Shown: positions 26,935 to 34,494 of the stretch, piece by piece
Layout: every line of letters begins with the position of its first letter
How positions within the stretch are numbered: the stretch's first letter is position 1
Origin: Oligoflexus sp.
GTDB lineage: Bacteria; Bdellovibrionota_B; Oligoflexia; Oligoflexales; Oligoflexaceae
Length of the DNA stretch: 64,000 nt
Direction: 5' to 3'
NCBI RefSeq assembly: GCF_035712445.1
Contig: NZ_DASTAT010000134.1
Coordinates: 1-64,000, forward strand
Position numbers and translations under genes: made by a program
Notes under the pieces: model-generated
The model's database searches: none
Seen by the model: the letters and a program-made list of their open reading frames with translations, nothing else
Told to the model about the DNA's origin: nothing

Positions 26935-27276
26935 TCATCGAGGCTTGGTCGCAATAGACAAATTTGCAATAAGATCTTTCAAGTCTGACTGAACGACTTT
27001 CCAGAGAGCTTCCTCATCGAGATTGAAATACCGATGAACTAAGATATTTCTCATCCCGATAATAGCTTTCCAAGGAATCTTCGATAATCTCGCTCGAGTT
27101 TCCTCCGAGACGCGACCCGCAGCTTCGCCAACAGTTTGGATGCACCGAATCACAGCTGCCTTGGTTTTCTTATCCTGACAAAATTCTTCAAAGGACATCT
27201 GTCCTACGAATTCAATCGCGTCCGAAGCGTGTTCGATCATGTCTGCAATTAAAATGCGATCATCTCTCTTGGACAT
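26935..27276 (-). CDS. hepT: HepT-like HEPN toxin (ribonuclease)
   Basis: All-helical HEPN protein of the HepT (DUF86) family, the toxin of HepT/MntA modules that cleaves RNA. The catalytic RX4HXY motif is intact as RNILVHRY (about 78-85); in characterised homologues the Tyr is AMP-modified by MntA. 113 aa is a normal length. The start overlaps the mntA 3' end by 17 bp, so translation is coupled and the antitoxin is made first. It sits next to an IS3 remnant in a patch lower in GC than its surroundings. Confidence 0.92.
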   Translation of the reverse strand: MSKRDDRILIADMIEHASDAIEFVGQMSFEEFCQDKKTKAAVIRCIQTVGEAAGRVSEETRARLSKIPWKAIIGMRNILVHRYFNLDEEALWKVVQSDLKDLIANLSIATKPR

Positions 27277-27568
27277 ATTGATTCACCGCTTCAGCAAGGA
27301 TAGCTACTTTGAGGCGAGGGTTCAGGCTGCGAGGTGTTACGAGATCAATTCGTCTACCGCCGAAAATCTTGGAGAGCTTTTCAATCATATCGGGCCACCA
27401 AAGAAGACTAGGGGTTTGCCCTTCTTCGAACTCAACAAGTACATCGACGTCGCTGGTGGAGGTAAAATCATCTCGAAGAACAGATCCGAATAAAGCCAAA
27501 CGCTTTACCTTTTGCTGTTCGCAAAACTCCTGGAGTTTCTGGGAATCGAAGCTGATTTTAATAGGCAT
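27260..27568 (-). CDS. mntA: MntA-like nucleotidyltransferase antitoxin
   Basis: Minimal nucleotidyltransferase that neutralises HepT by adding AMP to its active-site Tyr (established for characterised homologues). The GSX10DXD motif is intact: GSVLRDDFTSTSDVDV at about 27-42, and a third acidic residue follows in RIDLVTP. 102 aa is a normal length. GGGAG lies six bases before the ATG. It is the first gene of a two-gene operon with hepT. Confidence 0.92.
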   Translation of the reverse strand: MPIKISFDSQKLQEFCEQQKVKRLALFGSVLRDDFTSTSDVDVLVEFEEGQTPSLLWWPDMIEKLSKIFGGRRIDLVTPRSLNPRLKVAILAEAVNQYVQER

Positions 27569-27716
27569 AAAGGCTCCCTATAGAGGCCAATCTGCTTTTA
27601 TTGTACCCGAAAAGCAAAGATTTTCCAGCCAGCGAACGCAGGCTCAAAACGATCCAGGTGACCGCGCAGCGGGCACGTCTCTATCGTGGGATTTAATGGA
27701 ATCTCCAGAAAAGAAA

Positions 27717-27749
27717 AAACCCGCAGTCGATTTCTCGTACTGCGGGTTT
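27717..27749 (-). terminator. Terminator of tRNA-Ala
   Basis: An 11-bp perfect stem AAACCCGCAGT/ACTGCGGGTTT with an 11-nt loop begins five bases after the encoded CCA. Minus-strand transcripts end the stem in a U tract (27714-27719 on the plus strand is A). The plus strand also has T's after the stem, so it may work in both directions. Confidence 0.85.
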
Positions 27750-27753
27750 TTCA

Positions 27754-27829
27754 TGGTGGAGGTAAACGGGATCGAACCGATGACCTTCGCAATGCCATTG
27801 CGACGCTCTACCAACTGAGCTATACCCCC
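27754..27829 (-). tRNA. tRNA-Ala (anticodon GGC)
   Basis: Complete cloverleaf on the minus strand. The acceptor stem is GGGGGTA/TACCTCC with one G-U pair, the D stem GCTC/GAGC, the anticodon stem TCGCA/TGCGA with anticodon GGC, and the T loop TTCGATC. The discriminator is A, and CCA is encoded at 27754-27756. It reads GCC/GCU alanine codons. It has its own promoter and terminator. Confidence 0.96.
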
Positions 27830-27876
27830 GATCTCTTTGCAGAAGATCGCCTCACATCGCTGCGAGGTAGACACGG

Positions 27877-27905
27877 TTTATGCTTGAACCCGATTTCCTT
27901 GTCAA
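27877..27905 (-). promoter_or_regulatory. sigma70-type promoter of tRNA-Ala
   Basis: Minus strand: TTGACA (27900-27905), exactly 17 bp, then CATAAA (27877-27882); the mature tRNA starts about 40 nt further on. The -35 is consensus and the -10 matches 4 of 6. Confidence 0.75.
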
Positions 27906-27921
27906 CGATTTTTCTCTCTGC

Positions 27922-27950
27922 TTGCCAGGCGGCGGCTGCTCTTTTACGAT
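27922..27950 (+). promoter_or_regulatory. sigma70-type promoter of the VKOR-DsbA gene
   Basis: TTGCCA (27922-27927), exactly 17 bp, then TACGAT (27945-27950), about 35 nt upstream of the start codon. It diverges from the tRNA-Ala promoter with 16 bp between the two -35 boxes, so the two may compete for polymerase. Confidence 0.6.
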
Positions 27951-27991
27951 GATCGCTCCTCAAGAGCCTCTGCGGAAGGAGAATCAGCCCT

Positions 27992-29239
27992 ATGGAACAG
28001 AGAGAAGAAAAGTTCAAGAACCTGCTGCTGCTTGGTAGCATACTGGCGGTATTAGGTATCGGCCTGTCCATCTATTCGCTCCTGCACCATCTGGAGCTGA
28101 AGCAGGCCGGCGCGACCAGCTTTGCTTGCAACATCAATGACACCCTGAGTTGCGACGATATCGCCAACAGCAAGTTCGCCGAGGACCCCTGGGGCAACCC
28201 GATGGGTGTCTACGGAATTGGTTATTTCCTCGGTCTTTTTGCTCTGTTGATCACCGCCCGCGTAAAAGAAAATCTGCGGCAGGATGCCCTGCAAGCATAC
28301 AGCGTCATGGTTGGCATCGGGGTCGTCGTTTCGATTGCCCTCTTCGGAATTTCTGAATTCGTGATCGGGAAAATCTGCCCAACCTGCGTCGGCGTTTATG
28401 CCGTCACCTTGATGCAAGCCGCGGTGCTCTTCTTCACCCGCGACGCTGTGCCCAAACCCTGGAGCATGAAAAGCATCACCAACGGCGGCTGGTATGGAAT
28501 CATCGCACTGGTTGCAACCGTCGCCGTGTATCAGGTTGTGAAGCCAGCCTCGACCCGTAACTTCAAACCTGACAATCCCATGAGTCAGGAAGAAGTGCAG
28601 AAGCACATGGAAAAACTCGGTGCAAGCCGTGGGGAATCGCCCATCCTCGCCTCGCTCGATCCTACGCCTTCACCCTCCGTGAAGATTGATTTCACCGCTT
28701 ACAGCGGACTCGGCGAGGACTACCGCAAAGGCTCCGATGACGCCAAAGTCAAAATCGTGGAATTCGCCGACTATCAGTGTCCGTCCTGCGCGACCGCTTC
28801 CAAGGTGATGAAGGCCCTGCACGCGGATATGGGCGACAAGGTTCTGATCGTCTTCAAAAACTTCCCGCTCGACAGCACGTGTAACCCCACGATGCAATCG
28901 AAGATGCACCCCTTCGCCTGCGAAGCGGCGATCATGACCCGTTGCGCGGCCCAGGTCGGAAAATTCTGGGAACTCAACGAGCGCATCTTTGATAACTACC
29001 GCGATATAGATTCCACCCGTCTTGTGGCCTGGGCCAAGGATGTGGGCCTCAATGATGACCAGATCAAACAGTGCAAGGCGTCGCCTGATATCGTGAAAAA
29101 GATCCAGGATGATGTGAAGCAGGCAAACGAAGCCGGGCTGACCGGAACTCCCACGATTTTTATCAACGGCCGCAAGTATAACGGCGCCGTGGATCCCGAA
29201 ACGCTGAAGCAGGTCGTCGAGGCTCTGCTGAACAGCTGA
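27992..29239 (+). CDS. VKOR-DsbA fusion, disulphide-bond-forming enzyme
   Basis: Membrane oxidoreductase that would make and transfer disulphides in the periplasm. Residues about 10-165 are a four-helix vitamin K epoxide reductase domain with the loop cysteines in CNINDTLSC and the quinone-proximal CPTC (about 131-134). A linker leads to a DsbA-like thioredoxin domain (about 250-412) with active site CPSC and the cis-Pro loop TGTPTIFINGR. The fusion replaces separate DsbB and DsbA. AAGGAG precedes the ATG. Extra Cys in the thioredoxin domain (DSTCNP, FACEA, TRCAA) match the helical insertion of this type. Confidence 0.93.
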   Translation: MEQREEKFKNLLLLGSILAVLGIGLSIYSLLHHLELKQAGATSFACNINDTLSCDDIANSKFAEDPWGNPMGVYGIGYFLGLFALLITARVKENLRQDALQAYSVMVGIGVVVSIALFGISEFVIGKICPTCVGVYAVTLMQAAVLFFTRDAVPKPWSMKSITNGGWYGIIALVATVAVYQVVKPASTRNFKPDNPMSQEEVQKHMEKLGASRGESPILASLDPTPSPSVKIDFTAYSGLGEDYRKGSDDAKVKIVEFADYQCPSCATASKVMKALHADMGDKVLIVFKNFPLDSTCNPTMQSKMHPFACEAAIMTRCAAQVGKFWELNERIFDNYRDIDSTRLVAWAKDVGLNDDQIKQCKASPDIVKKIQDDVKQANEAGLTGTPTIFINGRKYNGAVDPETLKQVVEALLNS

Positions 29240-29261
29240 TTTCAAGAAAAGAAGGCCAGTG

Positions 29262-30035
29262 ATGAATATTAACTTTGAACACGACTACCAACAGAAGATT
29301 CTCAGCATGCGTTTTGCCGAGCCCACCACGCTGGGCCAGGACAGCGATGTGATGAACTGGAGGCAGACCTGGCTCAATGCGCTGAAGTCCTGGCATTCGC
29401 CTTATAAAGCTGTGATCGACGGATCCCAGCTGCGCCTGGCCCTGGATGCGGACAAGCCTTCCCTTCAGGCGGCGCTCGGCCGGATGGAAAAAGTCCTTGC
29501 TGGATTTTTCCTGAAAAAAGCCGTGATCTGGGGCGTCGACAAGGAATTTGCCGACCTCATGCCCTTTGATTACGCCGAGACCGAAGACGCGGCCTGGGAG
29601 GCCATCGGCATCAGGAAGGCCCGCGGTCCTGTGGAACCCGCCGATTTTCGCAGCAGCATCCAGCTCCAGAATCATTTCCGCCAGCACGTGGTGGAACTTT
29701 CGTTCGCGGCTGATGCCGTCATTGATACCAAGGAAAAGCTGCAGACTCTGCGCAGCAAATTGACCAACAATCTGATGCAGTGGCATTCCGCCTGGAGTCT
29801 TCTGGTGGATTGCACGCATCTGGAAATCTCTCCGGATCTGCATGCGGAATGGGAGCAGATGCTGAAGTTTTTCCGCGGCTTTTTCCTGAAGGAAGTGCTG
29901 GGTTATTCTCCGAAATCCAAGGAACTGGCCTATCCCTTCCAGGTGTATCGAGCCCGACATAATGCCGCTGGTCGGCTGGAGGCGGAAGGCCTCTTTTCCG
30001 GTGAGGATGCCGACTGCAAGAGTCGGAAGTCCTGA
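29262..30035 (+). CDS. Protein of unknown function with internal domain duplication (257 aa)
   Basis: Soluble, no signal peptide. Two halves of about 120 residues share the same order of features: INFEHDYQQKILSMRFAE versus IQLQNHFRQHVVELSFAA, then NALKSWHSPYKAVIDGSQL versus NNLMQWHSAWSLLVDCTHL, then LAGFFLKKAVIWG versus FRGFFLKEVLGYS, and a DAAWEAIG or AAGRLEAEG end. The repeated (K/Q)WHS...(I/V)D pattern recalls STAS-like domains, but that is inference. The ATG at 29262 has AAGG six bases upstream; GTG 29259 is less likely. It lies 22 bp after the VKOR-DsbA gene. Confidence 0.78.
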   Translation: MNINFEHDYQQKILSMRFAEPTTLGQDSDVMNWRQTWLNALKSWHSPYKAVIDGSQLRLALDADKPSLQAALGRMEKVLAGFFLKKAVIWGVDKEFADLMPFDYAETEDAAWEAIGIRKARGPVEPADFRSSIQLQNHFRQHVVELSFAADAVIDTKEKLQTLRSKLTNNLMQWHSAWSLLVDCTHLEISPDLHAEWEQMLKFFRGFFLKEVLGYSPKSKELAYPFQVYRARHNAAGRLEAEGLFSGEDADCKSRKS

Positions 30036-30044
30036 GTGTTCACC

Positions 30045-30074
30045 TTGACCAAGTTTCGACAAGCGGGGTATATA
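30045..30074 (+). promoter_or_regulatory. Promoter for the 99-aa / 93-aa / gmhB group
   Basis: TTGACC (30045-30050), an 18-bp spacer, then TATATA (30069-30074), with the overlapping TATAAA at 30071-30076 as a 20-bp-spaced alternative. It lies about 57 nt upstream of the first start codon. Confidence 0.6.
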
Positions 30075-30130
30075 AAGGCTCCATGATGCCCTTGGGGCCT
30101 ACCCGCTGATTATTTTTCAGGAGTCATGCC

Positions 30131-30430
30131 GTGCAACCTGTCGAACTTTATCCGATTCAAAATTCCCTTATCCTGCGTGCGCGCGGCGTGGAACTGCTGG
30201 TTCTCTCGCATCACGTCACCGAACTGAAGGCACGCAAAGACACCAAGGAATTCGCCGACTACTTTTTGAAGCGCGCGATGGTGAATCGCTCGGCTCGTAA
30301 ACTTTTCGAAGCCTGGCTGCGCAAGGATACAACTCTGTGGCGCCGGATCTATCACTCGGTGATGCACGACTTTGAAGAGAACAAGGAAGAGACGACGGAA
30401 ACAGCCGCAGCTGAAACAGCCAAGGCTTAA
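30131..30430 (+). CDS. Small protein of unknown function (99 aa)
   Basis: Unrecognised. The N-terminal half is hydrophobic beta-like (NSLILRARGVELLVLSHHV), the middle is helical and basic (FADYFLKRAMVNRSARKLF), and the C-terminal 20 residues are an acidic/Ala tail (ENKEETTETAAAETAKA). The GTG start is supported by AGGAG seven bases upstream and a promoter at 30045. It is the first gene of a short cluster ending in gmhB. Confidence 0.7.
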   Translation: MQPVELYPIQNSLILRARGVELLVLSHHVTELKARKDTKEFADYFLKRAMVNRSARKLFEAWLRKDTTLWRRIYHSVMHDFEENKEETTETAAAETAKA

Positions 30431-30500
30431 GACCTCATCCACCCACTGACCCCCTTCAGACTCGGTGATTTATGCCGATAAATCCAGGAGGGGGTGGGTC

Positions 30501-30782
30501 ATGATCCGCAAGTTTCTGATCTGTGGTAAGAAACAGATCTATATGCAAAGTAAGAATATCGAGACCTATAACGAAATCGGCAAAGTCATTGAACTCGTTA
30601 TGCCGGTCCGCGATTTCTGGGATCTTGAGAAGCTGATCAAAGACGTCAACTACCTTCTGGCTGCGGGTGAAGCCCAGGCCGAGGTTGCCACCTCTTACCG
30701 TAAAGTCCTGCGCCGATCGGCTCGTTTCGCGGTGCGGGAGATGGACAGATCCTGGCTCTATGGACAAAAAAATAATCAGTAA
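30501..30782 (+). CDS. Small protein of unknown function (93 aa)
   Basis: Unrecognised and predominantly helical. It opens with basic MIRKFLICGKK, and the middle is IGKVIELVMPVRDFWDLEKL. AGGAGGGGG six bases before ATG 30501 fixes the start. The last 23 bases overlap the gmhB start in another frame, suggesting coupled translation. Probably cotranscribed with the 99-aa gene. Confidence 0.7.
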   Translation: MIRKFLICGKKQIYMQSKNIETYNEIGKVIELVMPVRDFWDLEKLIKDVNYLLAAGEAQAEVATSYRKVLRRSARFAVREMDRSWLYGQKNNQ

Positions 30783-31329
30783 ACCTGCTGCTTTCCTGGA
30801 TCGAGACGGTGTTCTCGTTCGTGATACGGGTTACGTCTATCGCATCGAGGATCTTGAGATCCTCCCCCGCGTCCCCGAAGCCCTAAAATTACTCCATGAT
30901 CATGGTTATCTTCTGATCGTTATCTCCAATCAGGCCGGTGTCGCCCGTGGATACTATTCCACCGATGACGTCGATCACTTCCATGCGGAAATGCAAAAAC
31001 GCCTGGAACACGAGCTCGGTTTCACCCTGGATGGGATCTATTACTGCCCCCATCATCCCGAAGGCTCCGTCTTCGAACTCGCGATCAGCTGCAGCTGCCG
31101 CAAACCGGGAACGGCTCTTTTGGAAAAAGCGGCTCGGGATTTTGCCATAGATTGGGAACACAGCGTGATGGTCGGTGACCGTGCGAGTGATATCGAGTGC
31201 GGATTGAAAGCCGGCATCGTGGGTATTCAAATCGAAAGCGATCAGTATGAAGGTCATGAAGCCCCGCACGTAACGGTGCGGGATCTTTTTGAAGCGGCGG
31301 AGTGGACGGTGAAACACCGAGCCCCTTAA
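30760..31329 (+). CDS. gmhB: D-glycero-D-manno-heptose 1,7-bisphosphate phosphatase-like (GmhB/HisB-N)
   Basis: HAD-superfamily phosphatase expected to make heptose-1-phosphate for the LPS inner core. FLDRDGVL (about 11-18) carries the nucleophile and acid/base Asp, ISNQAGVARG (about 55-64) is motif II, and the KPG and GDRASDIECG motifs (about 122 and 143) complete the HAD set. The family zinc-loop pattern CPHHPE...CSCRKP is present. 189 aa is normal. I start at ATG 30760, inside the preceding gene. The stop overlaps the convergent ferredoxin-like gene's stop in a shared TTAA. HisB-N activity cannot be excluded. Confidence 0.9.
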   Translation: MDKKIISKPAAFLDRDGVLVRDTGYVYRIEDLEILPRVPEALKLLHDHGYLLIVISNQAGVARGYYSTDDVDHFHAEMQKRLEHELGFTLDGIYYCPHHPEGSVFELAISCSCRKPGTALLEKAARDFAIDWEHSVMVGDRASDIECGLKAGIVGIQIESDQYEGHEAPHVTVRDLFEAAEWTVKHRAP

Positions 31330-31604
31330 CCGCCGGTCTTGTGATCTTTGTACTTTTTCAAAAGAATTTTGATGCGAGGGCCGCAGCGTTCGCCCTTGCA
31401 GCCGCCTGAGCCTGATCCCACCTTTTGATTCACATCGGCCACGGTATCGCAGCCAGGCAGGGCTTCCAGGATTTTTCCCAGCGGAATGCCTTTGCATATA
31501 CACACAACGCGAGTCATCTGCTTGATCCGCTCACGAGCCTGCTCTTCCGGCGTCAGGGGACGCTCCGTTTCATCATTCAAAATGGAATCCTTGTCATCGG
31601 GCAT
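31326..31604 (-). CDS. BFD-like [2Fe-2S]-binding protein (92 aa)
   Basis: Small iron-sulphur protein resembling bacterioferritin-associated ferredoxin and the BFD domain of nitrite reductase. Cysteines in VCICKG (about 33-37) and GGCKGERCGP (about 67-76) give the CXC...CX4C spacing. The first 30 residues are charged and variable. ATG 31604 has GGGAG six bases upstream; a longer frame to 31736 is not supported. It may be an electron carrier for iron release; the partner is unknown. It is 92 bp after the CPBP gene, same strand. Confidence 0.82.
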   Translation of the reverse strand: MPDDKDSILNDETERPLTPEEQARERIKQMTRVVCICKGIPLGKILEALPGCDTVADVNQKVGSGSGGCKGERCGPRIKILLKKYKDHKTGG

Positions 31605-31696
31605 GCCGTACTCCCTTAATCCCCGTTCTTTCACCTTAGCATAAAAACAAGCCAGGGCAGAACAGGCCACATAGGCAGCACCCGGGGCGGAGGGAT

Positions 31697-32344
31697 TCAA
31701 ATTTTCAGGTAAAGAGCCTGAAGCCAATCCAACCACCGTTCATCGAATGCCGCAAAAATCCAGCCGCTGGCATTGCAGGCCGCATGCAAGGCCATGGCTG
31801 CTGTGATACGACCGGATGCAAGATACAGCCATTCGCAGCATAGACCTAAAAGCAGGGGGCCTAGCGGCAGAGCCAGCTGATTCCACTCCCCATTCCCATG
31901 CGCCATGGCAAAGACCAGGGCGGACGCATAGGCACCCCAGAATCTTCCCAGCCTTTGCCGGGCCCAGCCCCCTATTCCGTAGCGAAAAACGAGTTCCTCG
32001 ACAATCGGAATCCAAAGCACAAAGCCCAGGATGCGAGGGTCCCACGCAAGGTCGATCGCTGGGGCACCCTCGACAAACATACGGGTCACCCCCGCAGCCC
32101 CAAGACTGCCCCCCAGAATGATCAGCGCCGGTCCATAGGCTCGAAGGCCCCAGCGCCTTGGAATGCGAAGCCCTGCTCCAAAACGCCAAAGGATGACGGC
32201 CACTCCGCTGTGAAGCAGGGCAATGGACAACCATCCTGGGGGCAGATTGCGGCCTATAAAGCCATAGAATAGCGAAAGCGCCCAACCCAGAAGGATGAGG
32301 ACAGCGATAGGAAAAAGGCGCGTGGAGGAGTCGAGGGTGCTCAT
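31697..32344 (-). CDS. CPBP-family intramembrane metalloprotease
   Basis: Membrane protein with about six or seven TM helices. The three CPBP (Abi, CAAX-like) motifs are readable: EELVFR (EEXXXR, about 120), FAMAH (FXXXH, about 147) and HAACN (HXXXN, about 188). Members process prenylated or other membrane substrates, and bacterial roles vary. The start overlaps the cheV stop as ATGA, so it is translationally coupled to a chemotaxis gene, which is an unusual partner. Confidence 0.88.
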   Translation of the reverse strand: MSTLDSSTRLFPIAVLILLGWALSLFYGFIGRNLPPGWLSIALLHSGVAVILWRFGAGLRIPRRWGLRAYGPALIILGGSLGAAGVTRMFVEGAPAIDLAWDPRILGFVLWIPIVEELVFRYGIGGWARQRLGRFWGAYASALVFAMAHGNGEWNQLALPLGPLLLGLCCEWLYLASGRITAAMALHAACNASGWIFAAFDERWLDWLQALYLKI

Positions 32345-33339
32345 GCCGTTATTTTGCTGAGCAGGAAATGTCTTTTCAAGGTTTCAATGATGGTGAGCAC
32401 ATCATTTTTCACAAGATAGCCGTTGGCTCCGGCATTGATGCCCAGGTCGCGGGATCCCGTGTCACCCAGCGAGGTGTGCAGGAAGATGGGTATGCTGTCG
32501 TAATCGCGATTCTGCCGGGCCTTCGCAATGAAGGTGATGCCGTCCATCTGCGGCATTTCCACATCGGTGATAATCGCATGAACAGGACCGGTCGCGCTGC
32601 CAGGCGCTTGCGACTGCTCGAGCTTCTGCAGGCCTTCGCGGCCATTTTTGGCCAGTATCACGCGATAGCCTTCATGATAAAGCGCCCGGGACACATTGGT
32701 CAGAATAAGATTGGAATCATCGATCAAAAGCACGCCCGGCGCATTGCGATTCATATTCATGGGCGGTACCTGCGCATCCGGATCAAAGCCATGCTGCATT
32801 CCATGCGATGCCATCGCGTGATGACCGTGGGCCTTCGATTCCAGGCTGGCAATGATCTTTTCCAGATCGAGGATGAACAGAAATTCCGAGTCCTCGATCA
32901 GCATCATCCCTGTGATGGACGAATTGCTATCCGCGGACGGCGGCAGCACCTTATCCCAGGTCACGCGACGAATGCGCTGCGTGGAATGCACGATGAAGCC
33001 GGCCCGCTTCTGGCTGAATTCAGTCACGATAATCTGCTGATCCGGGGTGATCGGGCTATTATAATCACCAAGCACCGAGCAAAGATTCACAGCAGGGATC
33101 GGAATGCCCCGCAGCTCGAAAATACCGGCGATGCCGGGAACGGACGACGAAAGCGGATTGATGCGCGGCATGTGCACGACTTCGCGGACTTTCACGACGT
33201 TCACCCCGTAGCTGCCTTTGATCACACGGCCGCCGGGGAGGTTGCGATGCAGGGAGAATTCGATCAGTTCAAAATAATTGCCGCCCACCTCGAAGCTGGT
33301 ATCGAGTTCGGTGAGATTGGCTTTCATACGGTTCAGCAT
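32341..33339 (-). CDS. cheV: Chemotaxis coupling protein CheV (CheW-receiver)
   Basis: Couples chemoreceptors to CheA and is tuned by phosphorylation. The CheW domain occupies about 15-165 (VVKVREVVHMPRINPL; GIFELRGIPIPAVNL). After a His/Met/Gly linker comes a receiver domain (about 205-330) with LLIDDSN, phospho-acceptor Asp in ITDVEMPQMDG, Thr in LHTS and Lys in YLVKND. ATG 33339 has AGGGA upstream; the frame to 33414 is not supported. It follows the receiver-PilZ gene after a terminator, and cheA is not in the window. Confidence 0.94.
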   Translation of the reverse strand: MLNRMKANLTELDTSFEVGGNYFELIEFSLHRNLPGGRVIKGSYGVNVVKVREVVHMPRINPLSSSVPGIAGIFELRGIPIPAVNLCSVLGDYNSPITPDQQIIVTEFSQKRAGFIVHSTQRIRRVTWDKVLPPSADSNSSITGMMLIEDSEFLFILDLEKIIASLESKAHGHHAMASHGMQHGFDPDAQVPPMNMNRNAPGVLLIDDSNLILTNVSRALYHEGYRVILAKNGREGLQKLEQSQAPGSATGPVHAIITDVEMPQMDGITFIAKARQNRDYDSIPIFLHTSLGDTGSRDLGINAGANGYLVKNDVLTIIETLKRHFLLSKITA

Positions 33340-33400
33340 GCTTGTCCCTTTTCGCTGCCTCAATGATCGGAGTTTTTGCGGAAGGCTTGATAGAGACAAT

Positions 33401-33426
33401 AAAAAACCCCGCATTGTCGCGAGGTT
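33401..33426 (-). terminator. Terminator of the receiver-PilZ gene
   Basis: On the minus strand AACCTCGC pairs with GCGGGGTT (one mismatch) around a six-base loop, followed by TTTTTTATTG. It lies between the receiver-PilZ stop and the cheV start. Confidence 0.75.
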
Positions 33427-33471
33427 AATGAAAGACTGCGAGAATGTTTGGGGCGGGCGGCCCCTTGGTAT

Positions 33472-34230
33472 TTAGGGTTCCACGGTCATCAGGGTCTTGA
33501 AATAGACTTCGAGCTGTTTTCTCTGCACATCACTCAGTTTGCCGAAGCGCAGGCCGACTTCGCCTTTGGAGTTGATCCAGGCAACCGTGGCCTTGATCTT
33601 GGAATCAGCGGCGGCCAGTGTTTTCTTTTTACGCGCGGCGGCCTTGCCTTCCTCTTCTCCGGCAGGCAATTCGATCGACATCGTGAGTTCCTGGGCTTTT
33701 TTCACTTTCAAAGGTCCCTGCAGCTTCACGCAGGCACCGCCGAGGCTGATATTCAAAACCTTGCCATCGACCTTGGGCGCACGCTTGCCGCGACCTGCGG
33801 CTTTGCCGACGAGTTGCGTCATGAAGCTGGCCGAGAAGCGGCGCTCCAGACGATGTTTGCTGACCAGAAAACGATCTATTTTTTCGGAAAGATCATCGAA
33901 GTTTATCGGCTTGGGAATCCAGGCCGAGGCGTCCTGATAGGCGAAGAGGTTCTCCACGACAGCCTGTTTCACTATGTCGCTGGGATAGGCCGTCATCAGA
34001 ATCGGTCCATCGTAAACCCGGCGCATGGCCTCCACCAAAGCGGGTCCGTCAACGTCCGGCAAATCAAAGTCCACCACGCAAAGGTCAGGACGGCGAGCCG
34101 TGAGGTAATCCAAGGCCTCTTTGCCCGTGGCGGCGACGTCGACGACAGTGCCCATGATTTTGTCTTTGAAGACCTCGGAAGTCATGACGAGGCTGGGCTT
34201 GCATGAATCAGCGATCAAAACGGTTGTCAT
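33472..34230 (-). CDS. Receiver-PilZ response regulator
   Basis: Two-component regulator that may bind cyclic-di-GMP. The receiver (about 1-120) has phospho-acceptor Asp in VVDFDLPDVDG, Thr in LMTAYPS and Lys in WIPKPI. The acid pocket is reduced to one Asp (IADSCKP), so phosphorylation may be altered. The PilZ domain (about 128-245) begins RRFSA and carries NISLGGACVK, with a Lys-rich insertion (AAARKKKTLAA). AGGGAT precedes the ATG. Next to cheV, it probably links chemosensing to motility or surface behaviour. Confidence 0.88.
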   Translation of the reverse strand: MTTVLIADSCKPSLVMTSEVFKDKIMGTVVDVAATGKEALDYLTARRPDLCVVDFDLPDVDGPALVEAMRRVYDGPILMTAYPSDIVKQAVVENLFAYQDASAWIPKPINFDDLSEKIDRFLVSKHRLERRFSASFMTQLVGKAAGRGKRAPKVDGKVLNISLGGACVKLQGPLKVKKAQELTMSIELPAGEEEGKAAARKKKTLAAADSKIKATVAWINSKGEVGLRFGKLSDVQRKQLEVYFKTLMTVEP

Positions 34231-34494
34231 GGAATAATCCCTTTCATGCGTATGAATCTCGATGCAGTCTTCAGAGGCTCAGTGACTTCCAGAATCGAAG
34301 GGATGGACCATGCCTCTAGTTCCATTATAGCGAAGGTCACTGGGAAAATACTGCCCCTGCACATCTGTTAGAATCAAAGTGATCCCCAGATGCATTCCCT
34401 CTATCGGGAAGGCTGGGATCCAAGGCCCCGATGGGCTGGAAAACCCAAAGGGTACCGATCCTTACCTTTTGTTAATAAGCGCTTGGGAGTTTTC
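34231..34494. other. Intergenic region, 264 bp
   Basis: Divergent leader between the receiver-PilZ gene and the secreted 367-aa gene. No open frame with an RBS and no clear promoter pair are visible. Confidence 0.4.

Noticed and set aside
32368..33366. 332-codon plus-strand frame opposite cheV
   Set aside because: Shadow of cheV; the minus strand carries CheW and receiver motifs.
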